Shown here one piece after another: positions 1-8,939 of a stretch of DNA of 64,000 nt (its first letter is position 1; each line of letters begins with the position of its first letter). The notes below the pieces were generated by a model. The model made no database searches, was not told the origin of the DNA, and worked only from the letters and a program-made list of their open reading frames with translations. Origin of the DNA: Paraburkholderia bryophila (lineage in GTDB: Bacteria > Pseudomonadota > Gammaproteobacteria > Burkholderiales > Burkholderiaceae); contig NZ_JACCAS010000002.1 in the NCBI RefSeq assembly GCF_013409255.1, forward strand, positions 3,400,001-3,464,000. Direction: 5' to 3'. Position numbers and translations under genes: made by a program.

Positions 1-1109
1 TCCAGTTGCACGGCAGGTTCGGTACGCGCGGCGGCCTGCAATTTCACGCGCCACGCGGCAATCCGGCCGCCGAGCGCTTCCCATGCAAGCAGGTTGGCGA
101 ACAGCAGGCCTTGCAGCACCAGCGTGGTGGCGTCGGGCAGATCGAGATGCCGTTGCAGCAGGCTGCCGCTCGCTTCGATGCCGCCGATCATCAGCGCGCA
201 CGCAATGATGGCGAGCGGATTCTGGCGCGCGGCGAAGGCCACGAGGATGCCCGCGTAACCGTAGCCCGCGAGCAGCGACGCATTTGCGCTGCCCTGCACC
301 GCCGCGACCTCGAACATGCCGCCGAGGCCGGCCGCCGCGCCGCCGAGCACGCAGGCGCCGAGCGCCAGCAGGTTGACGGGCAGGCCGACCAGCCGCGCGG
401 CGCGATGGCTGCCGCCCACCACGCGCATCGCGAAACCTTGCGTGCTGAATTTCACGAAGACCCACGCGGCGAGACACGCCACCACGCCCCAAAACAAGCC
501 CCAATGCGTGTCAAGTCCCGGGATCGAGCCGATCATCAGCGCGTCGGGCACCGGCAGCGTCGACGGTTTGTTCAGGCTTGCGGGATCGCGCAACGGCCCT
601 TCCACCAGATGCTTGAACACGGCGATCGCGATATACGACATCAGCAGGCTGCTGATCGTCTCGTTGACGCCGCGCCACTGCCGCAACGCCCCGACCGCGC
701 CGATCCAGACGCCGCCGGCCAGCATGCCGGCGAGCGCCATCAGCGGTGTGGCGATCAGCCAGGGCGTGTTGTGCGGCAGCAGTTGCGGGACGATCGCCGC
801 GCCCAGACCACCGAGCGCGAGCGCCCCTTCGCCGCCGATCACGATCAGCCCGACCTGTGCCGGCAAGGCCACGCACAACGCGGTCAGCATCAGCGGCGCG
901 GCGCGCAGCAAGGTGCTTTGCCACGCGAACGACGAACCGAACGCGCCTTCGAAGATCAAACCGATTGCATCGGGCGCGGGCTGTCCTTGCACCAGCAGGA
1001 ACAACGAAAACAGCAGCAAGGTGCCGAGCACCGCCAACACGGTCGGCAGCGCGGGCAGGAGCGACAGCAGCGCTCTCGCGGCGAAGGGATTGGGGGGATG
1101 GGCACGCAT
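1..1109 (-). CDS. ABC transporter permease, BMP/nucleoside type (3' end beyond window)
   Basis: Reading the minus strand from an ATG at 1109 gives an open frame of about 370 codons that leaves the left edge without a stop. The product opens MRAHPPNPFAARALLSLLPA and is a chain of hydrophobic helices with conserved GGEGALALGGLGAA and GVNETISSLLMSYIA stretches. These are typical of the inner-membrane permeases that partner BMP-family (basic membrane protein) binding proteins of nucleoside-type importers. It lies 60 bp downstream of the BMP binding-protein gene on the same strand, so it is very likely the third gene of that operon. The ATPase and the second permease would be expected just beyond the left edge. 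The substrate is not known; the allophanate hydrolase at the head of the operon hints at a nitrogen-rich molecule. Confidence 0.85.
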   Translation of the reverse strand, partial: MRAHPPNPFAARALLSLLPALPTVLAVLGTLLLFSLFLLVQGQPAPDAIGLIFEGAFGSSFAWQSTLLRAAPLMLTALCVALPAQVGLIVIGGEGALALGGLGAAIVPQLLPHNTPWLIATPLMALAGMLAGGVWIGAVGALRQWRGVNETISSLLMSYIAIAVFKHLVEGPLRDPASLNKPSTLPVPDALMIGSIPGLDTHWGLFWGVVACLAAWVFVKFSTQGFAMRVVGGSHRAARLVGLPVNLLALGACVLGGAAAGLGGMFEVAAVQGSANASLLAGYGYAGILVAFAARQNPLAIIACALMIGGIEASGSLLQRHLDLPDATTLVLQGLLFANLLAWEALGGRIAAWRVKLQAAARTEPAVQL

Positions 1110-1169
1110 CACGGCTCCTGGATTCAGACAAACTCGTCAAGCAAAAACGTGTCGCGCACAGCGCCGCGA

Positions 1170-2267
1170 TCAGATCTGACCGACGACGCCCGCGACCAGA
1201 TAGTTCATGCTCTCGAGCGTGTAGTCGGTCTGCCCGTGGCTCGCGCCCGAGGCGATCGCCATGCCGCCCTTGTTGTCTTTCATCGGGCCTTTGAAGATCA
1301 CGAAGTTGCCTGCCACCATGCTGGTTCTGATCGCATCGGCATTCTGCTTGGCCGCCGCGCTGACCTTCGCGCCATACGGCGACATCTTCACGAAACCTTC
1401 CTTCAGGCCGCCGCGCAGCACGTTGGGTTGCGGCGTGCCGGCCTGCGCGCCCGTCACCAGTTGCCTGTACGGCGTCGCCCAGTCCCACTCGGCACCGGTC
1501 AGATAACCCTTCGGCGCGAGCGCCGCCTGGCTCGCGTGATAGCCGCAACTCATCGCGCCGCGCTTCTCCGCGGTCTCGACCACGACCTTCGGGCCGTCGA
1601 CGTGGCAGGTCACCACGTCGCAACCCTGATCGACCAGACTGTTGGTGGCCTCGGCTTCCTTGACCGGCATCGACCAGTCGCCGGTGAAGATCACCTGGGT
1701 GGTGATCGACGGATCGACCGACTGCGCGCCGAGCGTGAACGAATTGATGTTGCGCAGCACCTGCGGAATCGGCTTGGCGGCCACGAAGCCGAGCTTTTTG
1801 CTCTTCGTCATATGACCCGCGACCACGCCGTTCAGGTACTGGCATTCGTCGATATAACCGAAGTAGCTGGTGATGTTCGGCGGGTTGCCCTGCTTCCACA
1901 AACCGCCGCAATGCGCGAAACGCACCTTCGGATACTTCGCCGCCATCTTCAGCACGTGTGGGTCGAAGTAACCGAACGAGGTCGCGAAGATCAGCGTTGC
2001 GCCGTCCTGTTCGATCATCGCTTCCATGGTTTTTTGCACGGCGATGGTTTCCGGCACGTTCTCTTCCTCGACCACCTTCACATCGGGCATCTTCTTGATC
2101 ACGGCGGCGGCTTGCGCCTGCGCCTGGTTGTAACCGTAGTCGCCGCGCGCGCCGACGTAGATCACGCCGACGGTGGTCTTCGGCGCGGCAAACACCGACT
2201 GGAACGGCAGGATATTGCCGAGCGTCAGCATGCTGGCGCTGGTGATGAAATGGCGGCGGCTGGTCAT
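1170..2267 (-). CDS. BMP-family ABC transporter substrate-binding protein, Tat signal
   Basis: 365 residues. The N-terminus MTSRRHFITSASMLTLG carries a twin-arginine motif (SRRHF) followed by a hydrophobic stretch and an Ala cleavage region, so export as a folded protein by Tat is likely. The mature part begins TTVGVIYVGARGDYGYNQAQ, the start of BMP/PnrA-like (Med family) periplasmic binding proteins that bind nucleosides, purines or related compounds. The ATG at 2267 is chosen because it starts the Tat signal; the frame stays open much further upstream but overlaps the allophanate hydrolase gene. It sits 23 bp after that gene and 60 bp before the permease, so all three are probably co-transcribed. 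The ligand cannot be read from the sequence. Confidence 0.88.
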   Translation of the reverse strand: MTSRRHFITSASMLTLGNILPFQSVFAAPKTTVGVIYVGARGDYGYNQAQAQAAAVIKKMPDVKVVEEENVPETIAVQKTMEAMIEQDGATLIFATSFGYFDPHVLKMAAKYPKVRFAHCGGLWKQGNPPNITSYFGYIDECQYLNGVVAGHMTKSKKLGFVAAKPIPQVLRNINSFTLGAQSVDPSITTQVIFTGDWSMPVKEAEATNSLVDQGCDVVTCHVDGPKVVVETAEKRGAMSCGYHASQAALAPKGYLTGAEWDWATPYRQLVTGAQAGTPQPNVLRGGLKEGFVKMSPYGAKVSAAAKQNADAIRTSMVAGNFVIFKGPMKDNKGGMAIASGASHGQTDYTLESMNYLVAGVVGQI

Positions 2268-2290
2268 GGTGTCCAATTCCTGATCGAGGG

Positions 2291-4204
2291 TTAGAGAGCG
2301 TTGGTTTGCGGGTTCGGCTGAACGCCGGCGCGCGGATTGTCGTGCGGGTTGTCGGGCGGCTCGGCGCGATCGGCGGTGGCGCGGTCGAGCCAGGCGAGCC
2401 AGCCGCCGAACACGGTGATGTCGAGCGCGCCGCTGGTGTCGCTCACAGCCGACGGTTCGCAGATAAAGCCCTTCACCGCGCGACCGCTCGCGAGTTGCAG
2501 CGTGCCGATGCCGAGCGGCGCGGGCACGTCGGCGACGAATGGGCCGAAGGTGCGCAGTGGGATCTGCCAGACTTCGACGGCAATCGGTGCACCTGGGTGG
2601 GCTGCGTCCGTGCGGACCAGGCCGGGCTTGGGCGGTTGGGTGTTGGCCAACGCGTAGAGGCGGTAATCGGGCGTCGTCGTGGTGGCTTCGACGAAGCGCG
2701 CGCCGGCTTGCTGAAGCTGCCAGTTCAGCGGCTGTCCACGCAGATGCGCGCCGACCACGGCGAGCGCGACGGTGGGTTCCTGGAACGGCAAAGGGGGGAT
2801 TGCGCTGGCGCTGGTGCTCATTCCAGCGGCAACACTGTTTGCGTCGGCGAACAGCGCCTCGATCCGCGCCGCCAGCTCCGCGAGCTGACGATCCGCGCCG
2901 CTCGGCGCGATCAGCGTGACGCCGGCCGGCAAGCCGTCGTGACGGCGCCGGCACGGCACGGCCAACGCGCACAGATCGAGCAGGTTCACGAAGTTCGTGT
3001 AGTAGCCGAGCTGGCTGTTCAGTTCGACCGGATTGGCCGCGACGTCCGCGATCAACGGATGGGTCGGCGCGGTCGGCACGATCAGCACGTCGAAGGTGTC
3101 GAACAGCGCTTCGGCGCGGCGTTTCAGATCGACGAGCGCGTACTGGCCGTTGAACGCGTCGACGGCGCTGAACCGATCCGCCTGGCCGATCACCTTCGCG
3201 ACGACCGGATCGATCGCGTCACGATGTGTGTCGAAAAACGCCCCGAGCGCGGCACGGCGCTCAGCGACCCACGGACCGTCGTAGAGCAGCGCGGAAACCG
3301 CTTTGAATGGTTCGAAGTCGACCGGCTGGGTACTCAGAGACAGATGCGTCGACAGCGTATCGAGCGCAGCGGAAAACGCCTCGCTTGCCGCGGCGTCGCC
3401 ATAGAATTCGAGCGAATCCGGCACGCCGATCCGCGGGGCGGCGTGCCACAGACCCTGCATCGGCACCTTGCGCGAATAGCCGTCGAGCGGATCGAAAGCC
3501 GCGATTTCGACGAGCACGCGCCACGCGTCGCCAACGTCGTGCGCGAATACGGAAATCGTGTCGAGGCTGCGGCAGGCCGGCACCACGCCGCGCTTGCTGA
3601 CCAGTCCCAGCGACGGCTTCAACCCGACGAGTCCGTTGAATCCAGCCGGCACCCGCCCCGACCCGGCGGTATCCGTGCCGAGCGAAAAAGCTACGCAGCC
3701 CGCCGCCACCGCGACCGCCGAACCCGAACTCGAGCCCCCCGACACGCGCAACGGATCCGCCGTATGCCGCACGGCGCCATACGGCGAGCGCGTGCCGACG
3801 AGGCCGGTGGCGAACTGATCGAGATTGGTCTTGCCGATCAGGATCGCGCCGGCGTCGAGCAAACGCTGCACGGCGAACGCCGATACGTCCGGCGTCGTGC
3901 TGAACGCCGGGCAGGCGGCGGTAGTCGGCAGGCCGGCGACGTCGATGTTGTCCTTCACCGCGAACGGCACGCCGAACAGCGGCATGCGCTCGAAGACGGC
4001 GCGGCCCTGCTCTTCATAAGCCACTTCGAGCGCACGGGCGCGGGCCATGAGGTCGGCGCCCGGCACACGGAGCGTCCAGACTTCCGGCCGATCGATGTCG
4101 TCGATGCGAGCGAGCGCCGACACCACGACTTGCGACGGCGTGAGAACGCCCGAGGCATAGCCGTCGAAAAGGCTGCTAACCGTAAAAGGTCGTGGAATAG
4201 ACAC
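2291..4204 (-). CDS. atzF: Allophanate hydrolase
   Basis: 637 residues from a GTG at 4204, chosen because AAGGA lies 7 nt upstream and the protein then starts with family-like sequence (MSIPRPFTVSSLFDG). The N-terminal ~460 residues are an amidase-signature domain with Lys84, Ser158 in SGGSSSGS and Ser182 in DTAGSGR. The spacing 84/158/182 matches the Lys-cisSer-Ser triad of AtzF as I recall it (91/165/189). The C-terminal ~150 residues match the second AtzF domain (VVGAHLRGQPLNWQL, then GTLQLASGRAVKGFICE). The enzyme hydrolyses allophanate to ammonia and CO2, the last step after urea carboxylase, biuret hydrolase or carboxyguanidine deiminase. None of those is in the window. It heads an operon with a BMP-type importer, which suggests the imported compound ends up as allophanate. 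Confidence 0.93.
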   Translation of the reverse strand: MSIPRPFTVSSLFDGYASGVLTPSQVVVSALARIDDIDRPEVWTLRVPGADLMARARALEVAYEEQGRAVFERMPLFGVPFAVKDNIDVAGLPTTAACPAFSTTPDVSAFAVQRLLDAGAILIGKTNLDQFATGLVGTRSPYGAVRHTADPLRVSGGSSSGSAVAVAAGCVAFSLGTDTAGSGRVPAGFNGLVGLKPSLGLVSKRGVVPACRSLDTISVFAHDVGDAWRVLVEIAAFDPLDGYSRKVPMQGLWHAAPRIGVPDSLEFYGDAAASEAFSAALDTLSTHLSLSTQPVDFEPFKAVSALLYDGPWVAERRAALGAFFDTHRDAIDPVVAKVIGQADRFSAVDAFNGQYALVDLKRRAEALFDTFDVLIVPTAPTHPLIADVAANPVELNSQLGYYTNFVNLLDLCALAVPCRRRHDGLPAGVTLIAPSGADRQLAELAARIEALFADANSVAAGMSTSASAIPPLPFQEPTVALAVVGAHLRGQPLNWQLQQAGARFVEATTTTPDYRLYALANTQPPKPGLVRTDAAHPGAPIAVEVWQIPLRTFGPFVADVPAPLGIGTLQLASGRAVKGFICEPSAVSDTSGALDITVFGGWLAWLDRATADRAEPPDNPHDNPRAGVQPNPQTNAL

Positions 4205-4563
4205 GCTGTTTTCCTTGAGTCCAATCTTGAATACAAGTTTGAACTCAACTAAGCAGGAGCTATGCCAAACGCAGTACGGGTTTCGCTGGAGAGCCTGTGC
4301 GGCTTGCCTGGAAAGGGTTGCGAGACGACGCCGCCGGTCTCGGAGCGTGATGGCGGCGCTCGTAGCTAGCTGCACTCATGGTGCAGCGCTCACCAAGTCG
4401 GGGCCGCCTCGCCCAGTCTTTGCGCCAGGCCGTGCGCCGTTGCGACGCATAGGCCGCCCGTGGGGCCGAAGTTATATTTCGGCCGTTAGCCACTGCTTTA
4501 TCCAATTCACTATCCCGATCGAATGAGCCTCCTACTGGATCGGAATATCGCGAGGGAAATCCT
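4205..4563. promoter_or_regulatory. Divergent intergenic region between atzF and the metalloprotease gene
   Basis: 359 bp without a convincing gene. It must hold the promoter of the minus-strand atzF operon and that of the plus-strand protease. The half nearest the protease (from about 4480) is clearly more AT-rich than the rest of the window. A short near-palindrome at 4226-4237 is listed separately. The open frames crossing this region lack family resemblance and ribosome binding sites. Confidence 0.5.
4226..4237. promoter_or_regulatory. Candidate GntR-type operator upstream of atzF
   Basis: CTTGAATACAAG has 4-bp inverted arms (CTTG/CAAG) around AATA and resembles the TTG-N4-CAA operators of GntR/FCD regulators. 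It lies 22-33 nt upstream of the atzF GTG, where a repressor would block transcription or the leader. No regulator gene adjoins it. This is weak evidence from one short site. Confidence 0.3.
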
Positions 4564-6609
4564 ATGCCGCGAGCGTTAAAACGCGTTTTCATTTATTACG
4601 CCCTGCTTTTAACCGGTGCCTTTCTGCTCTCTACCGCTAATGCAGCCGATACGCGCGTATTTTGGCAAGATTCAGACAATCTGAGAAACGAAAAGCTTAA
4701 ATCAAGAATTGAAGCGGGAAATCCGGCACAACGACGGACTCTCACCCTGGATTTCGCCAGCTTAAAATTAGAATTAGCGGCCATTCCGATAAATTCCGAA
4801 GAAATAACGCCACGATCTAAATCGTCCGATGTTCGATTGTCTTTACCTTTACCTGAAGGCGGTTTTTCCGAGTTTGTCCTGTCCGATTCCGGAACCGTGC
4901 CGCCGGCGCTAGCCCAACGCTATCCGGAAATCCGCAGTCTGAAGGGCCGCGACGGCGAAGGACGCACCGTGCGTCTCGACATGTCGCCGCAAGGCATGAA
5001 AGCCATGGTGTACGACAAGGACGGCGCCTGGCTGGTGCAGCCCGTGGAAACGCTGAGCGGTAAGGTGCAAAACGCTCCGGCGCGCGGCGGACAATACTGG
5101 AGCTTCCGCCGTCATTCGCTTCCTGCTTCGGATCAGCCATTTCATGAACACATCACCGATTCCGCTTCCGACCATCGACTATCCGACGCGAACCGCGACG
5201 CGTCTCAGTCGCGCACCGCGACCGGCAATATTCGGCGCGATTATCGTATCGCCGTTGCGGCGGCCAGTGCCTATACCGCCAAATTCGGCGGCACGGTGGC
5301 CGGCGGGTTGGCGGCCATCAGCCTGATGATCAACCGCGTCAATGAAATATTCGAGCAGGACTTCAACGTGCATCTCACGTTGGTCCCCAACAATGACAAG
5401 CTTATTTATACGAAGGCCGCCAACGACCCCTACCTGAAAGGCGGCGATATATTGCTAGCCAACGTCGAGAATCTGGACCGTGTCATCGGCGCGTCCGGCT
5501 TCGATCTTGGGCACGTCGTCACCACGGCTAGCGGCGGCGTTGTCGGACGTATCGGCAATACCTGCCGCAACGATCCCGGTAAAAACAATAAGGCGGCCGG
5601 TACAACGGGACGGACTAATCCCGTGGGAGATGCGTTCTATGTCGATTTCGTCTCGCATGAGTTGGGGCATCAATTCGGCGCCTGGCATACCTTCAACCGC
5701 TGCGGCGGCGGAAGAACGACGCTGCCGGGCTCGGCGCTCGAACCCGGCAGCGGCTCCACGATCATGGGATACGCGGGCATGTGTCTGCCCGCGGAGAATC
5801 TGCAGGATCACTCGGATCCGTACTTCCATGCCGTCAGTCAGGCTCAGGTGAATGCCTGGATTTCATCGAAAGGCGGCGACTGCGCGGTTAAAAGTCTCAA
5901 TCGGGGCAGCGCGCCGACCATCGAGCCGCTCAGTCTGTCGGCGGGCGGTCTCGACACGCTGACGATTCCCTCGGGTACCCCGTTCGTGCTGAGCGGGTAC
6001 GCAACCGGAAGCACACGCGCAACGATGACGTATGGCTGGGAACAGTTCGATGCGGGCCCGGTGCAAGGCATCGTACTCAAAGACGACGGCGTGGGTCCGC
6101 TGTTCCGTTCCTACCTCCCTAATACCAGCGGCGAGCGCGTGTTCCCGCGCCTCGCGGCGGTCCTCGGTGACGAGCCGTTGGGCAAGGGAGAGGCTTACCC
6201 CGCCACGAACCGCACACTGACGTTCCGGTTGACGGCGCGCGATACCGCCCAGGACACTACCGCCAGCTCGGATGTCACGCTCAATGTGCTGAAGACCGCG
6301 CGTCCTTTTGCCGTGACCCTGCCGGGACGTTCCGCGACCTTATCCGGCGGCTCCGTCCAATCGATCGGCTGGGACGTCGCAAGCACCGACCAGGCGCCGA
6401 TCTCGTGCGCCCAGGTGCGTATCGATCTGTCGCTGGATGGCGGGTACACCTATCTGCCGCGCCCGCTGGCCGCCGCCGTGCCGAACACCGGCAGCGCGTC
6501 CGTCATGCTGCCGCGCGTGAGCGAGCGGACCGCTAAAGGTCGCGTCAGGGTGAGTTGCATCGGCAATGTCTTCTTCGCGGTTTCACCTTCGAACATTGTT
6601 ATCCAGTAA
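4564..6609 (+). CDS. Secreted reprolysin-like (M12B-type) zinc metalloprotease
   Basis: 681 residues. A Sec signal peptide (MPRALKRVFIYYALLLTGAF... ending near STANA-A) is followed by a propeptide-like region to about residue 200. The catalytic domain has the metzincin zinc motif HELGHQFGAWH (His365, Glu366, His369, His375) and a Met-turn, STIMGYAGMC, about 40 residues later. The C-terminal ~250 residues are beta-rich Ig-like/PKD-like repeats (for example TLTFRLTARDTAQDTTASSDVTLNVL split over two strands), likely for substrate or surface binding. The start is preceded by GAGGGAAAT. The first ~300 nt are unusually AT-rich for this window, with Lys/Asn/Ile codons ending in A or T, which hints at transferred or relaxed sequence. 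It stands alone between oppositely oriented and unrelated genes. It probably degrades external protein for nitrogen, but this is inference. Confidence 0.88.
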   Translation: MPRALKRVFIYYALLLTGAFLLSTANAADTRVFWQDSDNLRNEKLKSRIEAGNPAQRRTLTLDFASLKLELAAIPINSEEITPRSKSSDVRLSLPLPEGGFSEFVLSDSGTVPPALAQRYPEIRSLKGRDGEGRTVRLDMSPQGMKAMVYDKDGAWLVQPVETLSGKVQNAPARGGQYWSFRRHSLPASDQPFHEHITDSASDHRLSDANRDASQSRTATGNIRRDYRIAVAAASAYTAKFGGTVAGGLAAISLMINRVNEIFEQDFNVHLTLVPNNDKLIYTKAANDPYLKGGDILLANVENLDRVIGASGFDLGHVVTTASGGVVGRIGNTCRNDPGKNNKAAGTTGRTNPVGDAFYVDFVSHELGHQFGAWHTFNRCGGGRTTLPGSALEPGSGSTIMGYAGMCLPAENLQDHSDPYFHAVSQAQVNAWISSKGGDCAVKSLNRGSAPTIEPLSLSAGGLDTLTIPSGTPFVLSGYATGSTRATMTYGWEQFDAGPVQGIVLKDDGVGPLFRSYLPNTSGERVFPRLAAVLGDEPLGKGEAYPATNRTLTFRLTARDTAQDTTASSDVTLNVLKTARPFAVTLPGRSATLSGGSVQSIGWDVASTDQAPISCAQVRIDLSLDGGYTYLPRPLAAAVPNTGSASVMLPRVSERTAKGRVRVSCIGNVFFAVSPSNIVIQ

Positions 6610-6729
6610 CGACGCGGGACGCTTCACGCAGCAACGCGTCGTGCCGATTATTGTCTGCACGGCGCGCGAATTTATACTCCGTACTCCGACGGGTGCGCTC
6701 ACGACCCGTCTCCCGCTGCGGAGTAGCCA

Positions 6730-8322
6730 TTGCACGACACCCGACTCGCCGTCTCGACCGGTGGCATGGTCACCAGTCCGCATGCGTTAGCGAGCGTTGC
6801 CGGCCGCGACGTGTTGCGCGCGGGCGGCAACGCGATCGAAGCCGCGATAGCGATCGGCGCGGCGTTGTGCGTGACGTATCCGCACTTCACCGGCCTGGGC
6901 GGCGACGCGTTCTGGGTGATCGCCGACCGGCACGGGACATTGCGCACGTTATCGGGCATCGGTCAGGCCGCGGCGCAATTGCCCACGTTCGACGGCGCCA
7001 TTCCGCTACGTGGCGCGGCGGCCGCGCTCACCACTGCCGCCACCGTCGACACCTGGTCACAGGCCGACGAGATCAGCCGCACAGTCTGGGGCGGCCAGCA
7101 AACATGGGCGACACTTTTCGCGCGCGCGATCGAATACGCCCGCGAGGGTTTCCCCGTGACGCCGTCGCAGCATTTCTGGCAAAGCCTGCGCGCCGATGAA
7201 TTGCGCGCCCTGCCCGGCTTCGCCGCGACGTTCGCGCCACACGGCCGGATTCCCGCCATCGGTGAACGCTTCACGCAACCGGCGCTGGCACGAAGCCTCG
7301 AACGTCTTGCCCGTTTCGGCGCCCAAGAGTTTTATCACGGCGAACTGGCCGAACGCATGGCTCGCGGCTTGCAGCAGGCCGGCTCGCCGCTGCGCTTGAG
7401 CGACTTCGCCCAAACCCGCGCACGCGACGAAGCGCCGCTACGGGTTGCTTACCGTGGCGGCGAACTGGCGAGCCTGCGACCGCCGACCCAGGGCGTCACC
7501 ACGCTCCAGATCATGGGGATACTCGAACGCTTCGAGCTGGGTTCGATCGCCGAAGGCAGCGCCGACTACTATCACCTGCTGGTGGAAGCGGTGAAATGCG
7601 CGTTCATGGATCGCGATCGCTACGTGGCCGATCCGGAGTTCACGCATGTGCCGGTCGACGACATGCTCTCCGCCGCCGCCCTCGACGCGCACGCGCGCAC
7701 CATCCACCCGCACGACGCGCGGCCCTGGCCGCACACGTTCCGCCCGGGCGACACCGTGTTTATCGGCGCGACGGATCGCGAGGGCCGCAGCGTGAGCGTG
7801 CTGCAAACGGTGTACTTCGATTGGGGCAGCGGCGTGGTGGCGGGCGACACGGGCGTTCTGTGGCACAACCGCGGCGCGTCGTTCAGCACGAACCCCACGC
7901 ATCACAACGCGGTACAACCGGGCAAGCGTCCTTTCCACACGCTCAATCCCGGTATGTATCTGCAAGACGGCCGGCCGCGTTTGCTGTTCGGCACGCAAGG
8001 CGCCGACGGTCAGCCGCAAACGCTGGCCGCGATCCTCACGCGCCTGATTGACTACGGCATGGACCCGCTCACTGCGCTGGCCCGGCCACGTTTCCTGCTT
8101 GGCAAGACCTTCTCCGACACGCGCGATGCGTTGAAACTCGAAGCGGATGCCGGCGCCGACGTCTTCGCGGCCCTCGCCGCGCGCGGGCACGAAGTCAGCG
8201 CGATCCCGGCGCAGAGTCCGCTGGCGGGCCACCCCGGCGTGATTCGCCTCGACGCGAGCGGCGTGGCGTGCGGCGCGCACGATCCACGCAGCGATGGACG
8301 CGCACTCGGCGTCGATTTCTAG
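6730..8322 (+). CDS. Gamma-glutamyltransferase family protein (cytoplasmic type)
   Basis: 530 residues from a TTG at 6730. An in-frame stop lies two codons upstream and GGAG is spaced 6 nt from the TTG, so this start is well supported. The fold is recognised from VSTGGMVTSPHALASVAGRDVLRAGGNAIEA split at the N-terminus and HNRGASFSTNPTHHNAV and LNPGMYL near the C-terminus. The autoprocessing/catalytic threonine aligns with Thr342 in GDTVFIGATD, where classical enzymes read TTHxSVVD; the Thr is kept but the second Thr and the His are replaced. There is no signal peptide, so it should act in the cytoplasm, unlike periplasmic GGT of glutathione metabolism. It could hydrolyse a gamma-glutamyl conjugate or an acylated amino compound. 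The true substrate is unknown. Confidence 0.85.
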   Translation: MHDTRLAVSTGGMVTSPHALASVAGRDVLRAGGNAIEAAIAIGAALCVTYPHFTGLGGDAFWVIADRHGTLRTLSGIGQAAAQLPTFDGAIPLRGAAAALTTAATVDTWSQADEISRTVWGGQQTWATLFARAIEYAREGFPVTPSQHFWQSLRADELRALPGFAATFAPHGRIPAIGERFTQPALARSLERLARFGAQEFYHGELAERMARGLQQAGSPLRLSDFAQTRARDEAPLRVAYRGGELASLRPPTQGVTTLQIMGILERFELGSIAEGSADYYHLLVEAVKCAFMDRDRYVADPEFTHVPVDDMLSAAALDAHARTIHPHDARPWPHTFRPGDTVFIGATDREGRSVSVLQTVYFDWGSGVVAGDTGVLWHNRGASFSTNPTHHNAVQPGKRPFHTLNPGMYLQDGRPRLLFGTQGADGQPQTLAAILTRLIDYGMDPLTALARPRFLLGKTFSDTRDALKLEADAGADVFAALAARGHEVSAIPAQSPLAGHPGVIRLDASGVACGAHDPRSDGRALGVDF

Positions 8323-8485
8323 CCAACCGTCCGGTTCTTGCACGGCGCAACGGCCCTACGGTAAACCGGATCAGCCCGCGCAACGAGCCTGATAAGCTAC
8401 GCGGACGCCGTGTGGGCCGGACGCACTTGCGCTACCCAAGACCGCTCGCGCGCCCCATTCCAGAACCGAAAAAATCGGAGACAAC

Positions 8486-8917
8486 ATGAAGCCGACCGTT
8501 CATCCGGATAGCGACACCGCCTCAGCGAACATCACAAAACGGATCGAAGAACTGGCGGATTGGCGTGGCGAAACGCTCGCTCGCCTCCGCGAACTGATCC
8601 ACGCCGCCGACGCCGACATTCAGGAAGAGTGGAAATGGATGGGCACGCCTGTCTGGTCGCACGACGGCATTGTCTGCACCGGCGAATCCTACAAGCAGGC
8701 CGTCAAGCTCACGTTCGCGCGCGGCGCCGCGCTCAAGGACCCGAAGAAGCTCTTCAATGCCAGCCTCGACGGTAATACGCGGCGCGCGATCGACATTCAC
8801 GAAGGCGAGAAGATCAATGAAACCGCCTTTAAGCAATTGATTCAGGCGGCGGTGAAAGCGAACACCGAAGCGCTCGCCGAACGCGCAGCGAAGAAAAAAA
8901 GCAAACCGCGCGTGTGA
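8486..8917 (+). CDS. DUF1801 domain-containing protein
   Basis: 143 residues with CGGAGACA upstream of the ATG. The core, from about residue 20 (RIEELADWRGETLARLRELIHA) through EEWKWMGTPVWSHDGIVCTGESYKQAV, is the DUF1801/YdhG-like fold: small alpha/beta proteins of unknown biochemical function, common in soil bacteria. The C-terminus ends in a lysine-rich tail (ERAAKKKSKPRV), which could contact nucleic acid. It is convergent with the flavin reductase gene, only 22 bp apart. No function is assigned. Confidence 0.85.
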   Translation: MKPTVHPDSDTASANITKRIEELADWRGETLARLRELIHAADADIQEEWKWMGTPVWSHDGIVCTGESYKQAVKLTFARGAALKDPKKLFNASLDGNTRRAIDIHEGEKINETAFKQLIQAAVKANTEALAERAAKKKSKPRV

Positions 8918-8939
8918 ATCGTTTAGCTGAACCTCGTGC

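Noticed and set aside
6..2294. 762-codon plus-strand ORF over the BMP transporter genes
   Set aside because: Rich in Arg, His and Gln with no family motifs, and antisense to well-supported permease and binding-protein genes. High GC keeps the opposite frame open.
4215..4526. 103-codon plus-strand ORF upstream of the metalloprotease
   Set aside because: Arg-rich, no Shine-Dalgarno site, no family resemblance; lies in a divergent promoter region.
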